Positions 57,668-64,000 of a stretch of 64,000 bases of DNA are shown here, piece after piece; positions within the stretch are counted from its first letter, which is position 1, and each line of letters opens with the position of its first letter. A program made the position numbers and the translations under genes. The DNA is from Dendrophyllia cribrosa (lineage: Eukaryota; Cnidaria; Anthozoa; Scleractinia; Dendrophylliidae), in assembly GCA_024195265.1 (NCBI GenBank), contig JAJLRJ010000003.1, forward strand, positions 31,587,643 to 31,651,642, given 5' to 3'. The notes beneath the pieces were generated by a model. That model searched no databases and was not told where the DNA came from. It worked only from the letters and a program-made list of their open reading frames with translations.

Positions 57668-60381
57668 TTAGTTGAATGAAAAGCGTTCGTTGATTCCGTG
57701 GGGTTTGAGAGTGCCGATTTGAAAGATGATTTTTTGTTCTAGGTTTTTACGGCTTTCTGTGTTACCCTGGTGTAGGGAAAGGCCGCAGATTGTCATGTGT
57801 TGTTTAGAATGGTTAGTAAGATTAAAATGGCGCGCGACTGGTTTGGATGCGTCTTTGTCATTTTTTTCAACGTCTCGGAGATGTTCACGAAAACGGTCGC
57901 CCAGTCTCCTCCCTGTTTCGCCAATGTATATCTTTTTGCAAAAAGTACATGTTATGCAGTAGATAACATTTACGGAGGTGCATGTAAAACGATCAGTGAT
58001 TTTAATAGATCGTTTGGGTCCTGTTATTTTGTCCGCGTTGTGAATGAAAGGACAAGTGTTACATCGTGTGCGTGTGCATTTGAAAGTTCCCGGTACATCG
58101 TCAGATTTCAGTGCGCTCGTAACTAGAAAGTTGCCTATGTTTTTGTCACGTTTGAATGAAATTAGTGGGGGTTGTGAAAAAATTCTGCCAGTTTCGGGGT
58201 CGTTTTGGAGTAATTTGAAATTTTTTTAAAATGATGCTTTTGACTGTGTTGTTGTGTGGGTGGAAAGTGAGGGTGAATGGAATTCTCTCGTTCTCTTCCA
58301 TCTGTGGCATTTGTAGTGCTGATTGTCTGTCGATCTGTTGTGCACGTTGTTGGCCCGTATTAACAACAGAGTCAGGGTACCCACGTTTCTTGAAAAACTG
58401 GCACATTTCTTCTGATTTGTTGGAAAAATCAGAGTCATCACTACATAGACGTCGAAGTCTGAGAAATTGAGAATACGGAATGGCGTTTTTAACGTGCGAT
58501 GGATGTGAGGATGAATGTAACAGATAACTGTGGGAATCTGTAGGTTTGTAGTGCACACTTGTGGATAAACTGTTACCGTTGATTGAAATATTAATGTCAA
58601 GAAAAGCGACTGAGGTTTCGGAAATTTCCCAGGTATATTTTAGAGCTGGATGAAAAGTATTGACAGAAGTTATGAATTGATTAAGTTCCTCTTTACTGGA
58701 AGAGGTAGCGCCAATGCAATCATCGATGTAGCGGCCGTAGAGTTCGGGTTTGGTTCCGTGGTACTGATTAAAAAATTTGTCTTCGATGTGGCCTACAAAA
58801 AGGTTAGCGTAGCTTGGTCCCATTTTGGTGCCCATGGCGACTCCATTTACTTGTTTGTAGTAGTTTTGGGAAAATGAAAAACAGTTAAGTGTCAAAACTA
58901 ATTCGGCCAAGCGGAGCAGTGTTTCTGAGCTTGGGTTTTGAATGGAGCGCTGGTCGAAAAAATATTTTAGTGCTTGAAGTACCTTCGTCATTGGGGATGA
59001 CGGTATATAAAGAGGTAATGTCCATAGTGAAAATTAATTTGTTTTCGCTGGGAAAACTGAAATCCCGGAAAATTTCGAGTGCGTGATTGGTGTCCTTAAT
59101 GTACGAGGGTAGTGATTTGACAATGGGGGCCATGATTTTGTCTAAATAGCTAGAAATTAGTTCGGTAGGACAGCTACAAGCGGAAACAATTGGTCGGCCC
59201 GGATTGTTTGGTTTATGAATTTTAGGTTTGAAATAAACGCGTGAGGTTCTAGGAGTAGTGATGATGAGATTGTTGGCGGTAACTGGTAATTGTTGTTTAG
59301 TAATGAGGTCTTGGATAGTTTCTTTGACAATTTTTTGGTTGGTAGAAGTGAGATCTTTATCAACTTTGGCATAGAAAGCGGTGTCAGAAAGTTGCCGAAA
59401 AGCCTCTTGTCGGTAAAGGTCGGTCCGCCAAACAACTACCGCCCCGCCTTTGTCGGCCGCTTTGATAACAATGTCGCGTCGTTTGCTAAGACTTTTGAGC
59501 GCTGCCCATTCTCCTGTTGAAAGGTTGGAAATTTTGGTGTGGCGGTTAAATTTAAGTTTTTGGACATCGTGACGACATTTTTTGATGAAAAAATCTAGAG
59601 AAGAAAACTGGCCCTCTGGGGGAGTCCATTTTGATTTGCGAACGTTGAGTGTTTCAAAAACATCTTTTTCCGAGGTGTTAGAATTGTCTTCTTTGTCGTG
59701 GAAAAAAGCTCTTAATTGCACGCGGCGAAGGAATTTTTCAACATCTTGTTTGACTGAAAATTCGTCGGTTTGTTTCGTTATAGGAACAAAGTTTAAACCT
59801 TTACTAAGAACAGACCTCTCTGGGTTAGAAAGCGGCAAATTTTCCGGAATGGTAACGACGCCATTGTGACTATCGAATGAATGGTCGCCGGATAATTGAG
59901 GACCTATTAACTGTTCAAGTTTTTGGGTCTTGATTTGGTTAAGGCTGTTGAACAGTTTAGCATTGAGTTCTTGAATTTTAGCGCGAATTGATTGTACTAA
60001 GACAGCTGGACAAATTTTGGAAAGTTCGGAACGGTATTGGATAATTTCCTTTTCGAGATTGTTACGTTTAAGGCACATAGCTCTGATGGTGATCCTCATA
60101 ATATTACGCGAGAAAGAATTTTGGGCATGGTGAATTTCGTGAAAATATTGTTGATTGGAATCAGAGAATGTAGAAGCGTGAAAATTTGAACGAAACCCTT
60201 TAGGAATGACTTTGGATTGGAGGCAACGGCCGATGAAATTGATGTGACTACAAAACCTAGTTTTGGTAAAGATGTGAGTGGCTAAACGAAAGGCTAAATT
60301 AGTGGAAATGGGGGGAAAAGGAATAAGATAACTTACGATTTCCTGGCGTAGCTCCTTGGTGAGTGTCTTGAGGTTAGGCAT
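57668..60381 (-). pseudogene. Penelope-like reverse transcriptase/GIY-YIG protein, two frameshifts
   Basis: Reads as the plus copy: N-terminal half from the ATG at 60381, then a +1 shift near 58983 into the second frame (58991-58146). A second break, a 7-base A-run (six in the plus copy) at about 58224-58230, throws the frame off before the GIY-YIG region, so the endonuclease part is present in sequence (to about 57668) but not joined. YIDD, the catalytic RT motif, is intact. This copy cannot make a complete protein without two frame corrections. Confidence 0.85.
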
Positions 60382-60552
60382 CGTTGTCTTCGGTTCGTTC
60401 GGTGAGAAAGCTGTTGAGTAAGAAATATTGATGTAAAAAGTTAATGGTCGCAGCGAATAAACAACAAATGAATGGGGTTAGTTTCTAGAGAAACTGTGGT
60501 GCTGCGTATTTCTTACTCAACAGCTTTCTCACCGAACGAACCGAAGACAACG

Positions 60553-63265
60553 ATGCCTAACCTCAAGACACTCACCAAGGAGCTACGCCAGGAAATCGTA
60601 AGTTATCTTATTCCTTTTCCCCCCATTTCCACTAATTTAGCCTTTCGTTTAGCCACTCACATCTTTACCAAAACTAGGTTTTGTAGTCACATCAATTTCA
60701 TCGGCCGTTGCCTCCAATCCAAAGTCATTCCTAAAGGGTTTCGTTCAAATTTTCACGCTTCTACATTCTCTGATTCCAATCAACAATATTTTCACGAAAT
60801 TCACCATGCCCAAAATTCTTTCTCGCGTAATATTATGAGGATCACCATCAGAGCTATGTGCCTTAAACGTAACAATCTCGAAAAGGAAATTATCCAATAC
60901 CGTTCCGAACTTTCCAAAATTTGTCCAGCTGTCTTAGTACAATCAATTCGCGCTAAAATTCAAGAACTCAATGCTAAACTGTTCAACAGCCTTAACCAAA
61001 TCAAGACCCAAAAACTTGAACAGTTAATAGGTCCTCAATTATCCGGCGACCATTCATTCGATAGTCACAATGGCGTCGTTACCATTCCGGAAAATTTGCC
61101 GCTTTCTAACCCAGAGAGGTCTGTTCTTAGTAAAGGTTTAAACTTTGTTCCTATAACGAAACAAACCGACGAATTTTCAGTCAAACAAGATGTTGAAAAA
61201 TTCCTTCGCCGCGTGCAATTAAGAGCTTTTTTCCACGACAAAGAAGACAATTCTAACACCTCGGAAAAAGATGTTTTTGAAACACTCAACGTTCGCAAAT
61301 CAAAATGGACTCCCCCAGAGGGCCAGTTTTCTTCTCTAGATTTTTTCATCAAAAAATGTCGTCACGATGTCCAAAAACTTAAATTTAACCGCCACACCAA
61401 AATTTCCAACCTTTCAACAGGAGAATGGGCAGCGCTCAAAAGTCTTAGCAAACGACGCGACATTGTTATCAAAGCGGCCGACAAAGGCGGGGCGGTAGTT
61501 GTTTGGCGGACCGACCTTTACCGACAAGAGGCTTTTCGGCAACTTTCTGACACCGCTTTCTATGCCAAAGTTGATAAAGATCTCACTTCTACCAACCAAA
61601 AAATTGTCAAAGAAACTATCCAAGACCTCATTACTAAACAACAATTACCAGTTACCGCCAACAATCTCATCATCACTACTCCTAGAACCTCACGCGTTTA
61701 TTTCAAACCTAAAATTCATAAACCAAACAATCCGGGCCGACCAATTGTTTCCGCTTGTAGCTGTCCTACCGAACTAATTTCTAGCTATTTAGACAAAATC
61801 ATGGCCCCCATTGTCAAATCACTACCCTCGTACATTAAGGACACCAATCACGCACTCGAAATTTTCCGGGATTTCAGTTTTCCCAGCGAAAACAAATTAA
61901 TTTTCACTATGGACATTACCTCTTTATATACCGTCATCCCCAATGACGAAGGTACTTCAAGCACTAAAATATTTTTTCGACCAGCGCTCCATTCAAAACC
62001 CAAGCTCAGAAACACTGCTCCGCTTGGCCGAATTAGTTTTGACACTTAACTGTTTTTCATTTTCCCAAAACTACTACAAACAAGTAAATGGAGTCGCCAT
62101 GGGCACCAAAATGGGACCAAGCTACGCTAACCTTTTTGTAGGCCACATCGAAGACAAATTTTTTAATCAGTACCACGGAACCAAACCCGAACTCTACGGC
62201 CGCTACATCGATGATTGCATTGGCGCTACCTCTTCCAGTAAAGAGGAACTTAATCAATTCATAACTTCTGTCAATACTTTTCATCCAGCTCTAAAATATA
62301 CCTGGGAAATTTCCGAAACCTCAGTCGCTTTTCTTGACATTAATATTTCAATCAACGGTAACAGTTTATCCACAAGTGTGCACTACAAACCTACAGATTC
62401 CCACAGTTATCTGTTACATTCATCCTCACATCCATCGCACGTTAAAAACGCCATTCCGTATTCTCAATTTCTCAGACTTCGACGTCTATGTAGTGATGAC
62501 TCTGATTTTTCCAACAAATCAGAAGAAATGTGCCAGTTTTTCAAGAAACGTGGGTACCCTGACTCTGTTGTTAATACGGGCCAACAACGTGCACAACAGA
62601 TCGACAGACAATCAGCACTACAAATGCCACAGATGGAAGAGAACGAGAGAATTCCATTCACCCTCACTTTCCACCCACACAACAACACAGTCAAAAGCAT
62701 CATTTTAAAAAATTTCAAATTACTCCAAAACGACCCCGAAACTGGCAGAATTTTTTCACAACCCCCACTAATTTCATTCAAACGTGACAAAAACATAGGC
62801 AACTTTCTAGTTACGAGCGCACTGAAATCTGACGATGTACCGGGAACTTTCAAATGCACACGCACACGATGTAACACTTGTCCTTTCATTCACAACGCGG
62901 ACAAAATAACAGGACCCAAACGATCTATTAAAATCACTGATCGTTTTACATGCACCTCCGTAAATGTTATCTACTGCATAACATGTACTTTTTGCAAAAA
63001 GATATACATTGGCGAAACAGGGAGGAGACTGGGCGACCGTTTTCGTGAACATCTCCGAGACGTTGAAAAAAATGACAAAGACGCATCCAAACCAGTCGCG
63101 CGCCATTTTAATCTTACTAACCATTCTAAACAACACATGACAATCTGCGGCCTTTCCCTACACCAGGGTAACACAGAAAGCCGTAAAAACCTAGAACAAA
63201 AAATCATCTTTCAAATCGGCACTCTCAAACCCCACGGAATCAACGAACGCTTTTCATTCAACTAA
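60553..63265 (+). CDS. Penelope-like reverse transcriptase with C-terminal GIY-YIG endonuclease, one +1 frameshift
   Basis: Roughly 900 residues across two overlapping frames (60553-62049 and 61943-63265). In order: a basic, coiled N-terminal region; KAADKGGAVVVW; YFKPKIHKPNNPGRPIVSA, the Penelope-specific lead-in; FTMDITSLYTVIPNDEG with the first catalytic Asp; GVAMGTKMGPSYANLF; GRYIDDCIG with the catalytic YIDD at 62204-62215; VAFLDINISI. The C-terminus has paired cysteines (CTRTRCNTC, CITCTFC) and KKIYIGETGRRLGDRFREHL, the GIY-YIG nuclease core (IYIG at 63002-63013). The break is one extra base after GAAGGT at about 61951; the second frame resumes CTTCAAGCA. The minus-strand copy has the same break, so it was inherited or is functional. 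Such enzymes copy RNA at nicked DNA using their own nuclease. Confidence 0.93.
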
Positions 63266-63320
63266 TCTACATTTGTTTTTCACGTCACCAAACTTCCACC
63301 AATAGCGTAGCTCCACCGCT

Positions 63321-63332
63321 TACTATATAAAA
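63321..63332 (+). promoter_or_regulatory. TATA-like box near the 3' end of the Penelope element
   Basis: ACTATATAAAAC lies about 30 bp before the hammerhead-like motif. In Penelope elements a promoter in the repeated terminal region (pLTR) drives the next copy. Here it would start transcripts close to the motif. Position-based inference. Confidence 0.4.
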
Positions 63333-63355
63333 CCACACACTACCCACAATTCCTT

Positions 63356-63404
63356 GATTCGCTCCGACGAAGGGCTAGCGCTCGAAACGTCAGCTATTTG
63401 AATC
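63356..63404 (+). ncRNA. Hammerhead-like ribozyme motif in the Penelope 3' region
   Basis: Stem I: GATTC and GCT (63356-63363) pair with AGC and GAATC (63392-63394, 63400-63404). Core CCGACGA instead of CTGANGA (U4 is C). Stem II GGGC pairs with GCTC around TAGC, preceded by one extra A. GAAAC and GTC follow, with a two-base, loopless stem III. Hammerheads with minimal stem III are described in Penelope-like elements. The U4-to-C change would weaken or abolish cleavage. Confidence 0.55.
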
Positions 63405-63466
63405 TTTTTACGGTGGTCAATTTACCTTATCGACTCAGTCGATAAAACTAAATTCCAGGAGACTGG

Positions 63467-63757
63467 AGCGAGCGAACGAGCCAAGAGGAAACTGGGGGAG
63501 AGGCCTCTTCCCCAGAGCCCCCTCGGTTCGCGATACTTTTCGCTCGCTCGGCGCTCGGATCGTCGATCGCGTATTTGCTCGCCCGCTCGACTATCCAGAG
63601 AGGGACTGCTAGCAGTCTATGTATGCCTACGATCAAGAAACACAAACGCCGATCGGTACAACCGCGGAGCTCCGAGGGAACAGTTTCTAACCGGAATAAT
63701 GACGATCCAAATCCACCAATTAAACAGTGATACATCGTGTTACACATCCAGTCGACC
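63467..63757 (+). repeat. Right arm of the inverted repeat hosting the Penelope pair
   Basis: 63723-63754 mirrors 57285-57318. The stretch 63467-63640 is GC-rich with GAGCGAGCGAAC and CGCTCGCTCGGCGCTCGG words, which pair partly with each other. GACTGCTAGCAGTC (63605-63618) is a perfect palindrome. Confidence 0.5.
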
Positions 63758-63888
63758 CATCCCCTAATGAAGACCAGCACTAAGCTGTCTTTACGTCGCG
63801 GGAAGTGACTACATTGTGTGACTACCAGACAATCGAGAGTGACTCTAGAAAATACTCTAACGCACCTTCCTTTATTTGAAAGATTTAG

Positions 63889-64000
63889 ATGCCCCTCACC
63901 GTGACTGCTGGGTTTGTTATGATAGCGAGCGTACTGATGCTGGACCTATGATATTCCCGTGCCTGTGCAAGGGAGATGTAGCCGCTGTACACCATGACTG
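63889..64000 (+). CDS. RING-CH (MARCH-type) E3 ubiquitin ligase, first part only
   Basis: After an acceptor-like AAAGATTTAG the frame reads DAPHRDCWVCYDSERTDAGP, then MIFPCLCKGDVAAVHHDC. This is the first half of a RING-CH zinc finger: CxxC (CWVC), CxC (CLC), seven residues, then HxxC (HHDC, the last codon cut by the window end). MARCH proteins are membrane-bound ligases that ubiquitinate membrane cargo; the membrane segments would lie beyond the window. The exon start could be further left because the frame is open to 63861. No upstream exon was identified. Confidence 0.75.

Larger units (their letters stand above)
57456..60472 (-). mobile_element. Penelope-like retroelement, minus-strand copy
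   Basis: In its own orientation: a 5' leader from about 60472, coding region from the ATG at 60381, and a 3' region through the hammerhead-like motif (57577-57529) to about 57456. It is bounded by the 34-bp direct repeat. Its 5' leader and 3' tail are longer than those of the plus copy, so the two are not simply one sequence read twice. Confidence 0.85.
57425..63454. mobile_element. Compound insertion: two head-to-head Penelope-like retroelements
   Basis: CCAGGAGACTGG at 57413-57424 and 63455-63466 flanks the whole 6-kb block, as a target duplication would. Inside, 57479-60427 and 60507-63454 are inverted copies of 2949 and 2948 bp; the only difference I found is one base in an A-run. A 34-bp direct repeat (57422-57455 and 60473-60506) flanks the left copy. 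The simplest reading is that the plus-strand copy inserted first and the minus-strand copy then inserted near its 5' end. Confidence 0.88.
60473..63454 (+). mobile_element. Penelope-like retroelement, plus-strand copy
   Basis: The leader begins with the 34-bp repeat (it contains GTTTCTAGAGAAAC, a small hairpin). The coding region starts at ATG 60553 and ends at 63265. The 3' region carries a TATA-like box (about 63323-63330), the hammerhead-like motif and a 19-bp palindrome, and ends at the CCAGGAGACTGG duplication. About 2.98 kb in all. Confidence 0.88.

Noticed and set aside
57479..63454. Inverted repeat as a sequencing or assembly fold-back artefact
   Set aside because: The symmetry ends at element borders, the outer flank has a 12-bp duplication, and the two copies have different leaders and tails. 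Not excluded without reads, but less likely.

Overview
This is a eukaryotic, animal window, most likely from an anthozoan cnidarian such as a stony coral. The base composition is AT-rich. There is an intron-rich gene with clean GT-AG junctions, an intronless rhodopsin-class receptor, Penelope-like and LINE retroelements, and very many short foldback or MITE elements. I cannot name the species from the sequence.

Host genes are few. A single-exon class A GPCR lies at 7926-8858 (+). A TMEM163-like zinc-transporter-family protein, uninterrupted over 287 codons, lies at 19198-20061 (+), and its 5' end and leader have been duplicated in tandem. A 12-exon gene spans 41278-56465 (+). It encodes an EGF-like module followed by seven membrane segments of the GPR137/THH1-TOM1-TOM3 type, and I assembled it from consistent splice sites (413 codons plus stop in my count). 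The first exon of a RING-CH (MARCH-type) ubiquitin ligase is cut by the right edge (from about 63889).

The rest is mobile DNA, often nested. 1-7.6 kb holds MITEs, a foldback with another MITE in its arm, a hammerhead-ribozyme motif (3394-3441), a 621-bp TIR element with a 6-bp target duplication, and a LINE relic. 11041-13510 is a 5'-truncated LINE with poly(A) and a 14-bp target duplication. 14.6-17.6 kb holds TTAA-flanked foldbacks, a four-copy tandem array and a TAA-flanked element. 22625-25581 is a 2.96-kb TIR element with a 6-bp duplication. 28893-39667 is a two-level nest: a 9.9-kb TIR element (28995-38891) inside an element of about 0.87 kb, which itself sits in a 15-bp minisatellite. 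The 9.9-kb element carries a 20-copy 120-bp satellite. The introns of the 12-exon gene are loaded with further elements. 57.4-63.5 kb holds two nearly identical Penelope-like retroelements, head to head, forming a 2.95-kb inverted repeat; both carry the same internal +1 frameshift and a degenerate hammerhead-like motif near the 3' end.

The most interesting signals are the hammerhead motif at 3.4 kb, the head-to-head Penelope pair, and a group of elements sharing one architecture: short TIRs, 6-bp target duplications where readable, and short repeats in one orientation at both ends. The EGF plus seven-membrane-segment gene is also notable. All family names come from motif recognition by eye; no database search was run.
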